A stretch of DNA of 11,502 nucleotides from JAUWVG01 sp964633715. Lineage in GTDB: Bacteria; Acidobacteriota; Aminicenantia; Aminicenantales; Aminicenantaceae. Numbering within the stretch: the stretch's first letter is position 1; every line of letters starts with the position of its first letter. The notes below the pieces were generated by a model. That model ran no database searches. It was not told the origin of the DNA and saw only the letters and a program-made list of their open reading frames with translations. Positions 1 to 7,523 of the stretch are shown piece after piece. The translations under genes and the position numbers were made by a program. The stretch lies in the NCBI GenBank assembly GCA_964633715.1, contig CAZWHQ010000079.1:1-11502 (forward strand), given 5' to 3'.

Positions 1-796
1 GGACTCCCTCCATCAGTTCCTCCTCAGTAAGGAGAATCACCTGCCTGATTCGATCCATGGCTACTTCAAATGAGATGTCGCCGGTATAGCGAGGGGACAG
101 GCTGTCGGCACAAGTGGGCCGTGGTTTAATCGGCACAGGTTTCTTGGCCCTCAGCGCCTCGGTAAGGGTAGGGGCGGCATAGGATTCCACACCAATAACC
201 TCTGCCTGGGGCCGGGTGTATTTCATGCCCAGGGCTATGCCTGAAATCAGTCCTCCTCCCCCAACTGGAACCAGGACCGCTTCCAAGTCCGAGGGTGCGT
301 CTTCGTCTATCTCCAGACCGATGGTCCCTTGTCCTGCCACCACTCTGGGATCGTCGAAGGGGTGGATTAGAACTAATTCTTCCCTACCTAATTCGGCAGC
401 CTTTTCTTCGCTATAGCCATAATGGGAGCCGTGCCTTAGGATTGTGGCCCCAGTCTTCTTAATCCTCTCAACCTTTACTTGCGGAGCATTGTCTGGAAGG
501 ACTATCGTTGCCTTGATCCCAACAAGGGAGGCCGCCAGGGCCAGGGCTGTGCCATGATTTCCAGAGGACGCCGCCACCACACCCTTTTCTCTTTCCTGAG
601 GGGTCAGCATGGTGACGGCATTACTTGCTCCCCGGAACTTAAAAGAACCTCCAGGCTGCAGGGACTCGAGCTTTAGATATGTTCTAATGTTCACCTGCCG
701 AGATAAAGGATCTGAAAATAAAAATGGTGTCCTGAGGATCTTGCCTTTTATCCTCCTCGCTGCGTCCAATATATCTTGGTGTGTTGGGATCATCAT
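1..796 (-). CDS. PLP-dependent threonine/serine dehydratase (3' end missing, runs off window)
   Basis: The minus strand encodes 265 residues that stay open at the left edge. This is a fold-type II PLP enzyme of the threonine ammonia-lyase / serine dehydratase / serine racemase group, which deaminates L-Thr or L-Ser to 2-oxobutyrate or pyruvate plus ammonia in the cytoplasm. The sequence shows the PLP-lysine motif SFKFRGA (Lys53), SSGNHG at 78-83 and the phosphate-binding GGGG loop near 179-182. The ATG at 796 is chosen because AGGAGG (805-810) lies 8 nt upstream; a second ATG follows immediately. Short catabolic forms are about 310-330 residues, so roughly 50 residues are missing, and a C-terminal regulatory ACT domain (biosynthetic IlvA) cannot be excluded. 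It lies about 100 nt downstream of the sulfatase on the same strand with no obvious terminator between, so co-transcription is possible. The family is secure; the exact substrate is not. Confidence 0.9.
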   Translation of the reverse strand, partial: MMIPTHQDILDAARRIKGKILRTPFLFSDPLSRQVNIRTYLKLESLQPGGSFKFRGASNAVTMLTPQEREKGVVAASSGNHGTALALAASLVGIKATIVLPDNAPQVKVERIKKTGATILRHGSHYGYSEEKAAELGREELVLIHPFDDPRVVAGQGTIGLEIDEDAPSDLEAVLVPVGGGGLISGIALGMKYTRPQAEVIGVESYAAPTLTEALRAKKPVPIKPRPTCADSLSPRYTGDISFEVAMDRIRQVILLTEEELMEGV

Positions 797-896
797 AGAA
801 GCAGCCTCCTTTTTAATAACATCTTTGGACTCGATCAGTAGAGAGCTCAAACTCGCTAAATCTTATGCGATTTTGACGTACAAACATTTGAAACCT

Positions 897-2441
897 TTAT
901 GGGAACTTTCGTTTATATGTTGTATCCATAAACCTCAAACCTGTTTGTTTGCATGAATAAAGCAGGTCTTTCATTGTCTCCACAATCCCACGATGGTCTG
1001 CTGCCAGGTCAGTCCTTTCATAGGGATCCTTCTCTATGTCATACAGCTCATATATCGGTGTCTTCTGCCCACTGGATGCCTTCGAGTTTATCTCAATGAG
1101 CTTCCATTGTCCGCGCCGGATGGAATAATTACCCAGTTCGGAAACATGACCTCCGGTGTCGGCGATCAAGGCCGGACGTCGAATCTTATGGCTTTTATCT
1201 CCCAGGATTGCGGGCAATATGCTGATGCTGTCCTCGGCTGCACTATCGGGAAGGGGGTACTCCAGGAATTCCGCGAAAGTCGACATCATATCCGTCAAAC
1301 TGATCGGAACATCGGATAGAGTGCCGGATTTAATATTCTTCGGCCATCGAACAATAAACGGAACTCGATGGCCGCCCTCATACGCAGAGTTTTTGTATCC
1401 GCGGTAGGGGCCGGCTGATTTCTGGCTTTTAGCACCACGGCGCGGTCCGTTATCACTGGTGAAAATCAAAATGGTGTTTTCTAAAACACCTTGGACTTCT
1501 AGGGCCCGGCGGACCTCGCCAACACACCAATCGACCAAAACATTCATATCACCGCGCGGGCCTTCTTTGCTCGCACCGCGAATAAACTTGGGATTAATCC
1601 AGGGAATATGCGGAGCCGATAACGCATAATAGAGAAAAAAAGGTTTGTTGGGATTTTCTTTTTTATGATCGTTGATAAAGTGTTTCGCTTTTTCGGCCAG
1701 TTTGACATCCACCTTCTCAAGATCCCAGTCAGGGGTCATTAAACCCGGATAGAAACCGGGCAGTTTATTCAATTCCTCAGACGACTGAACCGATGGAACA
1801 CCTGCCCAGGAGTCATTTTCGATAAAGCAGTACGGCGCATCACTGGTGGAACAGCCAGCCGTGCCGAAGAAATAATCAAAACCAAGATCACAAGGACCGC
1901 CCACCACAGTTTTGCTGAAGTCGATCTCATCTTCGTTCATCGTGAACTGTCGCTGGAATCCCTGCAGCTTCCTGGAACGATACCATAATCCCAAATGCCA
2001 CTTCCCGACAAAACCGGTCCGGTACCCACATTGGCGCATGAGCTGAGCCCAAGTGAGCCGTTCCTGTGGAATGACCGGAGGATCATAGGGCATGACCAGG
2101 GAATGCTTCTTATAGGTTCTCCAGTAGAATCGCCCGGTCAAAATTCCGTAACGGGTAGGAGAGCACAAGGCACAGCATGAATGGGCATCCGTAAAACGGA
2201 TCCCTTCTTCAGCTAATCGATTGATATTTGGAGTGGGGATTAATGATTCAGGATTGTAAGCTTCAACATCACCCCAGCCCATATCGTCAGCCATAATAAA
2301 GACGACATTGGGCTTTGAGTCAAAGGACTTATCAAAAGGTTTTTTTCTCATCTCAGCTCTTTTCAATACATTCGCGGAAAGCGAGGCAATCCCTACATTT
2401 TTTAGAAATTCCCGGCGTGTTGATCGATACGAAGGGGACAT
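897..2441 (-). CDS. Tat-type S1 family sulfatase (arylsulfatase/GALNS-like)
   Basis: Formylglycine-dependent sulfatase of the alkaline-phosphatase superfamily, hydrolysing sulfate esters, probably on glycans outside the cytoplasm. Numbering from the chosen ATG gives 514 residues. STRREFLK near residues 7-14 resembles a Tat twin-arginine motif, but the hydrophobic segment after it is short and polar, so export is less certain. Metal ligands D52/D53 (ADDMGWGD) and D330/N331 (SDNG) are present. So are the Cys-type modification site C93-S-P-T-R97 followed by LTGR, GKWH (K147, H149), H278 in SAPHIPW, and K350 in the YKNSAYEGG region. All catalytic positions look intact. AGGAGG (2448-2453) sits 6 nt before the ATG at 2441. 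A longer TTG start at 2456 would place this Shine-Dalgarno inside the coding sequence. The gene begins 23 nt after the M1 peptidase stop, so the two are almost certainly one operon. The substrate cannot be read from the sequence, and no sulfatase-maturing enzyme is encoded in the window. Confidence 0.93.
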   Translation of the reverse strand: MSPSYRSTRREFLKNVGIASLSANVLKRAEMRKKPFDKSFDSKPNVVFIMADDMGWGDVEAYNPESLIPTPNINRLAEEGIRFTDAHSCCALCSPTRYGILTGRFYWRTYKKHSLVMPYDPPVIPQERLTWAQLMRQCGYRTGFVGKWHLGLWYRSRKLQGFQRQFTMNEDEIDFSKTVVGGPCDLGFDYFFGTAGCSTSDAPYCFIENDSWAGVPSVQSSEELNKLPGFYPGLMTPDWDLEKVDVKLAEKAKHFINDHKKENPNKPFFLYYALSAPHIPWINPKFIRGASKEGPRGDMNVLVDWCVGEVRRALEVQGVLENTILIFTSDNGPRRGAKSQKSAGPYRGYKNSAYEGGHRVPFIVRWPKNIKSGTLSDVPISLTDMMSTFAEFLEYPLPDSAAEDSISILPAILGDKSHKIRRPALIADTGGHVSELGNYSIRRGQWKLIEINSKASSGQKTPIYELYDIEKDPYERTDLAADHRGIVETMKDLLYSCKQTGLRFMDTTYKRKFP

Positions 2442-2464
2442 ATCATGCCTCCTCAATTTGTTTT

Positions 2465-4600
2465 TTAACTGAGTTTCATCAATTCATTCATGGCCCACTC
2501 CGCCGCTCTTTTTAAAACATCTCTGGGAGAATTCATTTCAGCCGCATCTTTCAGGAAACCTATGTGTGACCTGTCTCCGCATTTTCCTATAGAACGAAGA
2601 ACTTCTGCCTGAGCCGTATAGCTGTCTTCTTTTTCGAAGCATTCTTCAAAAAATGGCACCAATGCGGCGTCTTTCCTGTCTCCCAGAATTTGGAGTGCCG
2701 TTGTCCGGACTTTTGAATTTTTATCATCGCAGACTTTTTTGAGCAGATCGATATCCCAATTCACTTCAGCCTTGCTCAGAGCGTCTACAGCGCTTCTCCT
2801 CACAGCCCAGAAAGAATCATTTTGAATTCTTTCCTTCAGTTTTTCAACAACAAGAGGAGAGGCCCCGAACTTCGTCAATTCAGAGGCCGCCCACATTCTG
2901 CCGATGATGTCGTCGTTTTCGAGCTGATAGAGAAGTTCAGCCGTATTTTTTTCGAAAGTCCATTCTTTTAAGAGGAAATTTCCCTCATCGAAGCGTACCA
3001 GGAGTGGTTTCTCATCTGCAGCGAATTCAAAAATTTCTTCTTTTTGTTTTATCCATACTTTTTTTGATACCTTTTTTTTCGAGGTCGTTATTCCAATGAT
3101 TACGGGAATCCTATAGACCGGAATTCCCAATGAAAAATCCTGAACCTGGGCAACCTTTAATAGGACTTTATTTGTTTTTTTTCCCCATTCATAGCTGATT
3201 TTGAATTCAGGATGTCCTGGTTTATAGATGAACTGTTCGAAGAACCAATCCAGGTTCTGACCTGTCGCTTCTTTGACCGCAATCATCAAATCATGCGTAT
3301 CCACCGGTTGAAACTCATGTTTATGTAAAAAATATCGAAGAGTTCGGAAAAATGGTTTATCACCCAGAACAAATCGCAGCATATGAAGAACACTGGCCCC
3401 TTTCGGATAGGTATGCCTGTCGAAATTCTGACCGGGAGTCTCATAACGGTTGAACACAATAGGGCGGATATATCGTTCATGCGCCTCCCGTAAATAGGAA
3501 TTCTTTTTGCCTAGAAGAGCAAAGGCCCCTTCCTCCTCACCTTTATCGAAGCGGGTATAAAGATAATCCGAGTAAGTCCCAAAACTCTCGTTCAGCCAGG
3601 TTTCAGACCATGTTCTTAATGTGATAAGGTCCCCCCACCATTGGTGTGCTATCTCGTGAGCGATGGTTGTTTCCCAGGAAAAATCCTTATCCGCTTTCTT
3701 GTCATAAATCACATTTTGGCCGAGGATTGTCGCTGAAGTAGCTTCTGCCCCGCCACCCTGGGTTGGTGTCTCCACCTGATCGTATTTTGCCCAGGGATAG
3801 TCATAGCCGTACAGTTTATTAAAGAAATCGATCATATAGGGAGTTTTTTTAAATATCCGGCGCGCATCTTCCACGTCTTTTTCGTAAACCCAGTAATTGA
3901 TCGGTAGAGATCCGAGAGAATCTTCTATGACCGCAAATGGCGCTATGGCCACCATGGAAAGATAGGTGGAATGGGGTTTGTCCTGATGCCAGTGATAAGT
4001 GACCGAATTATCCTTTTCATTTTCCTTTATGCTGACAAGCTTTCCGTTTGAAAGGACCTTGTTCGGTTTTTGGACTGTTGCGATCAACTCCATGGTCACT
4101 TTGTCATGAGGATAGTCATAGCACGGAAACCAGTACCTGGCTTCATCCGGGAAAGAATCGGTGGAGATCATTTTAGGATTCCGGGAAGTCTCATCGCTGA
4201 AAAAGAATCCCTTTTTCGGATCTTTTGCATAATATTTTATTGTGAAAGAGACCTCTTCCCCATAGTTGTAAGCCCGGGATAAATGTATCGTGAGTTTTCC
4301 ATCGGTCAAATCAAACTTGAGGGGTGTTTTGTCGGGATTCACAACATCAGTCACCACAAGTTCTTCTGCATCGAGAATGCACTCCGTAAATTCGTCTTTT
4401 AATGGTTTTAATATCACTTTGTTCTCACCCCAAAATTCTTTCTTGTCCAGATCAAATGTCAGGGTCAGCCTGTAATGCAACGCATCGAAATCATGGCTTC
4501 TTTCAACCTGTATGGGCCGTTTGTAGACATCAATTTTTTGGGCGAACGAACAAAAAACACAGACGCATAAAAAAAGAATTCCCAAATGGATTTTTTTCAT
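2465..4600 (-). CDS. Secreted M1-family zinc aminopeptidase with C-terminal HEAT-like repeats
   Basis: A 711-residue gluzincin. Residues 1-20 form a signal peptide (MKK, then a hydrophobic run ending CSFA), so the enzyme is exported. An N-terminal beta domain is followed by the catalytic domain with HEIAH (His315, Glu316, His319) and the third zinc ligand Glu338 exactly 18 residues after His319 (WLNES). Tyr398 in YPKG is the likely catalytic tyrosine. The exopeptidase GxMEN motif is altered to GGAEATSAT (residues 283-291): the glutamate (E286) is kept, but Met and Asn are replaced by Ala. From about residue 545 to the end there are helical repeats resembling HEAT/PBS repeats, which fits the architecture of several bacterial M1 enzymes. 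The ATG is supported by GGAG at 4607-4610, 6 nt upstream. First gene of a leftward operon with the sulfatase. Likely role: trimming N-terminal residues from peptides outside the cytoplasm. The altered motif may change specificity. Confidence 0.93.
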   Translation of the reverse strand: MKKIHLGILFLCVCVFCSFAQKIDVYKRPIQVERSHDFDALHYRLTLTFDLDKKEFWGENKVILKPLKDEFTECILDAEELVVTDVVNPDKTPLKFDLTDGKLTIHLSRAYNYGEEVSFTIKYYAKDPKKGFFFSDETSRNPKMISTDSFPDEARYWFPCYDYPHDKVTMELIATVQKPNKVLSNGKLVSIKENEKDNSVTYHWHQDKPHSTYLSMVAIAPFAVIEDSLGSLPINYWVYEKDVEDARRIFKKTPYMIDFFNKLYGYDYPWAKYDQVETPTQGGGAEATSATILGQNVIYDKKADKDFSWETTIAHEIAHQWWGDLITLRTWSETWLNESFGTYSDYLYTRFDKGEEEGAFALLGKKNSYLREAHERYIRPIVFNRYETPGQNFDRHTYPKGASVLHMLRFVLGDKPFFRTLRYFLHKHEFQPVDTHDLMIAVKEATGQNLDWFFEQFIYKPGHPEFKISYEWGKKTNKVLLKVAQVQDFSLGIPVYRIPVIIGITTSKKKVSKKVWIKQKEEIFEFAADEKPLLVRFDEGNFLLKEWTFEKNTAELLYQLENDDIIGRMWAASELTKFGASPLVVEKLKERIQNDSFWAVRRSAVDALSKAEVNWDIDLLKKVCDDKNSKVRTTALQILGDRKDAALVPFFEECFEKEDSYTAQAEVLRSIGKCGDRSHIGFLKDAAEMNSPRDVLKRAAEWAMNELMKLS

Positions 4601-4909
4601 TTTATTCTCCGTAAGAAAATATCTTACCGTTTTTTCCCATCTCTTCGTGTAGAAATCATAGGTTGTTGATTTGTTTTTAATATATCATTTTTATTGCTTA
4701 TGCAATAAATGAAACTTTCTTCAATATCTCCAGTGAGGATCTGTAATTTTAAAAATCCCATATTCCAAAGAACACGCTTTACTTTTTTTTGGCCAGAGGT
4801 TAATCTCAAAACTGGATTGTCCCCAAAAATTATCTTAAGGACAAGGGCACAGATCCAGAGGAAATAATTCAGAACCAGCTTTGTGAATTATTTTATAATG
4901 GAGTATCAA
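4601..4909. promoter_or_regulatory. Divergent intergenic region between the peptidase/sulfatase operon and sulfatase 2
   Basis: AT-rich 309-bp region from which transcription must leave in both directions. It contains a 6-bp hairpin (GTAAGA at 4611-4616 / TCTTAC at 4622-4627) directly upstream of the peptidase ribosome-binding site, and a perfect 8-bp inverted repeat at 4690-4709. A leftward -10-like TATGAT occurs at about 4656-4661 without a good -35. A rightward TATAAT occurs at 4894-4899, but it lies too close to the sulfatase 2 start to serve a transcript with a leader. A 61-codon minus-strand frame at 4624-4809 has no family resemblance and is not called. No confident promoter could be assigned. 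Confidence 0.5.
4690..4709. repeat. 8-bp perfect inverted repeat, possible operator
   Basis: TTTATTGC (4690-4697), spacer TTAT, GCAATAAA (4702-4709). The arms are perfectly complementary. Its place in the middle of a divergent promoter region suits a shared regulator site, but AT-rich DNA yields such repeats by chance, and no second copy was seen in the window. Confidence 0.4.
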
Positions 4910-6409
4910 ATGGGCCGTAGTACCCGGAGAAATTTTCTTAAAACAGTCGGATGGGGCGCTTTGGGTTTTTCTCTTGGTGCCTGCCGATCAAGGGGAGAAA
5001 AAAAACCTAGACCTAACATCTTGCTCATCACAGCAGATGATATGAACTATAATTCTCCAGGCTGCTACGGATCCTCGATTCCGGGGATCACTCCCAATAT
5101 CGACCACCTGGCTGATGAAGGGGTGCGATTCTCACATGCTCATGTCAATATCGCTGTCTGTCAACCTTGCCGACAGTCTCTATTGACAGGTCGCTACGCG
5201 TTCCGGCATGGAGGCGAGGGTTTTAATCCCATTTGGCTCGAAGTCCCGACCTTGGGCGAACAGCTGAGAGCAGCCGGATATTTGAATGGAATTCTGGGCA
5301 AAGAAAAACACCTCAAACCGGACAGCAAGTTCTGTATGGATTATGTGCGTGGAGAAAAGGCGTTGGCTTCTGGAATGGGAATCGGGAGGGATCCGGCCAA
5401 ATATAAGGCATTCGCGCGGGAATTTTTCAACCAGGCCCGAGCCAGAGGCAAATCCTTTTTTCTTATGGCTAATTCTCATGATCCCCATCGTCCGTTTGCC
5501 GGAAGCGAAAACGAGAAAAAAAGCTGGGGGCAAGATTTACCCGAAGTGCGGCGATGGATTATTGAAAAAGAGGTCACCGTTCCGGGATTTTTGCCAGATA
5601 TCCCTGATGTCAGAAAGGAAATCGCTCAATATTACACTTCGGTCTATCGGTGCGATGAGGTGGTGGGGAACCTACTCGAAGCCCTGGACGAATCGGGCAA
5701 TAGAGAGAACACTCTCGTTTTGTTTTTAAGCGACAATGGCATGTCCTTCCCATTTGCTAAAGCCAACTGTTATCTTAACAGCACAAAAACCCCCTGGATC
5801 GTACGCTGGCCGGGAAGGATCCAAGCAGGTACAAAGAACCACAAGGATTTTATATCCGGAATAGATTTTATGCCGACCGTTCTGGAAATCGTGGGTCTTC
5901 CCCAGATAAAGGGGATGGATGGACGGTCTTTTTTCCCGCTGCTTCAGGGAAAGCACCAATCCGGGAGAGATTCTGTATTTACCGAGTTTCATCAGACATC
6001 GGCTAAAAACAGATATCCAATGCGTTGTGTTCAAACCGCCCAGTTCGGTTATATTTTTAATTTCTGGCCGGATGGCCAAACAAAAATGACCATGGATTCA
6101 ACAGGTGGATTGAGCTTTAAGGCGATGCAGAAAGCCGCGCTGAAGGACAGGGAGATAGAAACACGGGTCAGACTTTTCTCTTATCGGATTCCTGAAGAGT
6201 TCTATAACTTAGAACAAGATCCGAACGCCCTGGAAAACCTCATCGACAACCCCCGGTTTTCGGATGAAATTGAGACTTTTCGCAGGAAGCTTGAAGCATA
6301 CATGGCTAAGGCTGGCGACCCTGCGCTTGAAGCATACCGCCACCGGGAGAACCAGGACGAAATCGCCCGATTCATGCAGGAGCAGAGAAAAAAATCAGGG
6401 AAAAAGTGA
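4910..6409 (+). CDS. Sulfamidase-like S1 sulfatase (heparan N-sulfatase family), predicted Tat lipoprotein
   Basis: A 499-residue sulfatase. The N-terminus has STRRNFLK (Tat twin-arginine) and then the lipobox L-G-A-C with Cys25, so it is predicted to be a Tat-exported, lipid-anchored enzyme. Active-site residues are D43/D44 (ITADD), the Cys-type formylglycine site C84-Q-P-C-R88 followed by LTGR, K131/K133/H134 (GKEKH), H190 in NSHDPHR, D275/N276 (SDNG) and K284. The HDPHR block, VTVPGFLPDIPDVR, QYYTSVYRCDEVVG, the SDNGMSFPFAK block and RYPMRCVQT closely follow human N-sulfoglucosamine sulfohydrolase (SGSH) as I remember it. N-desulfation of glucosamine is therefore the best guess; other S1 substrates remain possible. 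The ATG at 4910 is chosen because GGAG (4900-4903) lies 6 nt upstream and the signal peptide then starts naturally. Upstream GTG 4883 and ATG 4898 lack good ribosome-binding sites. It is divergent from the first sulfatase operon. It needs an FGE or anSME enzyme encoded elsewhere. Confidence 0.93.
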   Translation: MGRSTRRNFLKTVGWGALGFSLGACRSRGEKKPRPNILLITADDMNYNSPGCYGSSIPGITPNIDHLADEGVRFSHAHVNIAVCQPCRQSLLTGRYAFRHGGEGFNPIWLEVPTLGEQLRAAGYLNGILGKEKHLKPDSKFCMDYVRGEKALASGMGIGRDPAKYKAFAREFFNQARARGKSFFLMANSHDPHRPFAGSENEKKSWGQDLPEVRRWIIEKEVTVPGFLPDIPDVRKEIAQYYTSVYRCDEVVGNLLEALDESGNRENTLVLFLSDNGMSFPFAKANCYLNSTKTPWIVRWPGRIQAGTKNHKDFISGIDFMPTVLEIVGLPQIKGMDGRSFFPLLQGKHQSGRDSVFTEFHQTSAKNRYPMRCVQTAQFGYIFNFWPDGQTKMTMDSTGGLSFKAMQKAALKDREIETRVRLFSYRIPEEFYNLEQDPNALENLIDNPRFSDEIETFRRKLEAYMAKAGDPALEAYRHRENQDEIARFMQEQRKKSGKK

Positions 6410-6557
6410 ACGTGCACACGGCAGAAATCACAGGTTTTAATCCTGTAAAAGGAACTCGATGGGCTTCTCAAAAAGATAAAGACCGCCGGCCGGACACGAC
6501 CCGCACATAAGTTAACCAACGAGGGATTTTGAGTCCAGCACATAATGATCTGTTATC
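6410..6557. other. Convergent intergenic region with small hairpin
   Basis: 148 bp between the convergent sulfatase 2 and antiporter genes. Bases 6430-6446 form a 5-bp stem (ACAGG/CCTGT) with a 7-nt loop. No U-tract follows on either strand, so it is not a convincing terminator. The rest holds the tRNA-like remnant described separately and a GC-rich CCGGCCGG palindrome inside it. Confidence 0.5.
6481..6541 (-). other. Decayed 3' half of a tRNA-Leu(CAA)-like gene
   Basis: Read on the minus strand, this stretch starts GTGCTGGACTCAAAATCC. That matches a bacterial tRNA-Leu anticodon arm whose 7-nt loop CTCAAAA has U33 and anticodon CAA. About 20 nt later comes a class II-type variable arm with a small GTT-GGTT-AAC stem, then GTGCGGGTCGTGTCCGGC, which is one base short of a normal T-psi-C arm (GCGGG-TTCxxxT-CC). 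GGCGGT follows where the 3' acceptor strand should be, without CCA. The 5' half (acceptor strand, D-arm) is absent: the sequence before it runs into the antiporter 3' end. The T-loop lacks one base and stem pairs are broken, so it is not a functional tRNA. It may be a scar of tRNA-targeted integration. The identification is by eye and tentative. Confidence 0.42.
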
Positions 6558-7499
6558 TCAAGGTTTTGGCAGTATATTAAGCGAAGCCAAGGCGAAATAT
6601 AAATAACAAAGAACTAAGAGTATCCCTTCCAGCCTTCCAACCTTATGGTGGGTAGAGAAGAATAGTTGGAGTAAAATAGTCGAGAAGATAAAAAAGGGAA
6701 GAATAAATGTTTGAACATCCGCAGATACAGGAATCGGTTGGATGATAGCACAGACTCCCAATATAAAGAGGCAGGTGAATATATTCGTCCCATAGACATC
6801 TCCCAATGTGATGTCCGTTTTCTTTTTTAAAGCCGCTGATATCCCAATCGCCGTCTCAGGTATGGAAGTGCCAATCCCCATCAAAACCAACCCCATCACA
6901 AGGGCAGGAATATTAAACTGAGCAGACAACTTCAAGCCACTCTGTAATACGAATTGAGCACTGGCAAGCATAATGAAAGTCAAACATAGGAGAATGATAG
7001 CTTCTTTCCATTTTTTCGGCGTCTTTCTTGTCTGCATAGAAGTTCCACGTCTCTTTCTCGTTTCTTTATGATATACAGAAAAAATGTAGGGGAGGTAAAG
7101 CAGCATCAAAAAACCTCCCTCTAATCTCGATATCCCCCCCGGAATGAAAATAAGAATAACAGCACTGGAAAGCAACATCCATACACTGTCTCTTTCTTCA
7201 ATGACCATCTTTACATGAAAAGGTCTGATGATGGCTGCCAATCCCAAAACCGCAAGAAGTGTAAATATATTTGACCCGACAACTGTACCCAAAGAAACAT
7301 CAGAAGTTTTGTTCAGAGCAGCCATTGCTGAAATTAAAAACTCAGGAAGGCTGGCAAGAATGGATAGCACTAGGAGAGTAACAGCTATCTCAGATACTCC
7401 AAAGACACGGGCCATCCTTTTAACTCCCATAAGGACTCGATTTGAGGACTGCCAAAGAATAACAATAGAAACCAAAAAGAGAACGACCCAAATAATCAA
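6558..7499 (-). CDS. CaCA-family cation/Ca2+ antiporter (YrbG-like sodium/calcium exchanger)
   Basis: A 313-residue membrane protein with about ten hydrophobic segments arranged as two homologous halves, the usual size for prokaryotic NCX/YrbG exchangers, which couple Ca2+ movement to Na+ or H+. The alpha-1 repeat has ASLPEF (49-54) and GSNIF (75-79); the alpha-2 repeat has GTSIPE (210-215) and GTNIF (237-241). Both ion-binding glutamates are present. The first repeat has L-A-S in place of the usual G-T-S. A cytoplasmic Lys/Arg-rich loop near residues 145-165 separates the halves. The start is TTG at 7499, with GGAG (7507-7510) 7 nt upstream; nearby ATGs open only 2-4 codon frames. It is the last gene of a minus-strand run and sits 24 nt after the small ORF. 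It is visibly more AT-rich than the Lnt-like gene. Exchanged ions are inferred from the family. Confidence 0.92.
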   Translation of the reverse strand: MIIWVVLFLVSIVILWQSSNRVLMGVKRMARVFGVSEIAVTLLVLSILASLPEFLISAMAALNKTSDVSLGTVVGSNIFTLLAVLGLAAIIRPFHVKMVIEERDSVWMLLSSAVILIFIPGGISRLEGGFLMLLYLPYIFSVYHKETRKRRGTSMQTRKTPKKWKEAIILLCLTFIMLASAQFVLQSGLKLSAQFNIPALVMGLVLMGIGTSIPETAIGISAALKKKTDITLGDVYGTNIFTCLFILGVCAIIQPIPVSADVQTFILPFFIFSTILLQLFFSTHHKVGRLEGILLVLCYLYFALASLNILPKP

Positions 7500-7523
7500 T
7501 TCATAACTCCATATTTTCTTTCT

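Noticed and set aside
2442..2456. TTG at 2456 as start of the first sulfatase
   Set aside because: It would make the AGGAGG ribosome-binding site part of the coding sequence; the ATG at 2441 has ideal spacing from it.
4624..4809. 61-codon minus-strand reading frame in the divergent region
   Set aside because: Its sequence resembles no family, it has no convincing ribosome-binding site, and it covers likely regulatory DNA.
4894..4899. Perfect TATAAT in front of sulfatase 2
   Set aside because: No -35 at usable spacing, and transcription would start only a few bases before the ATG, excluding the Shine-Dalgarno.
4883..4909. GTG 4883 or ATG 4898 as starts of sulfatase 2
   Set aside because: Neither has a good Shine-Dalgarno, and both add residues before a typical Tat signal that starts naturally at 4910.
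6430..6446. Hairpin ACAGG-N7-CCTGT as terminator or second tRNA anticodon arm
   Set aside because: It has a 5-bp stem with no U-tract on either strand. Read on the minus strand the loop could mimic a Leu(UAA) anticodon, but no other tRNA parts surround it.
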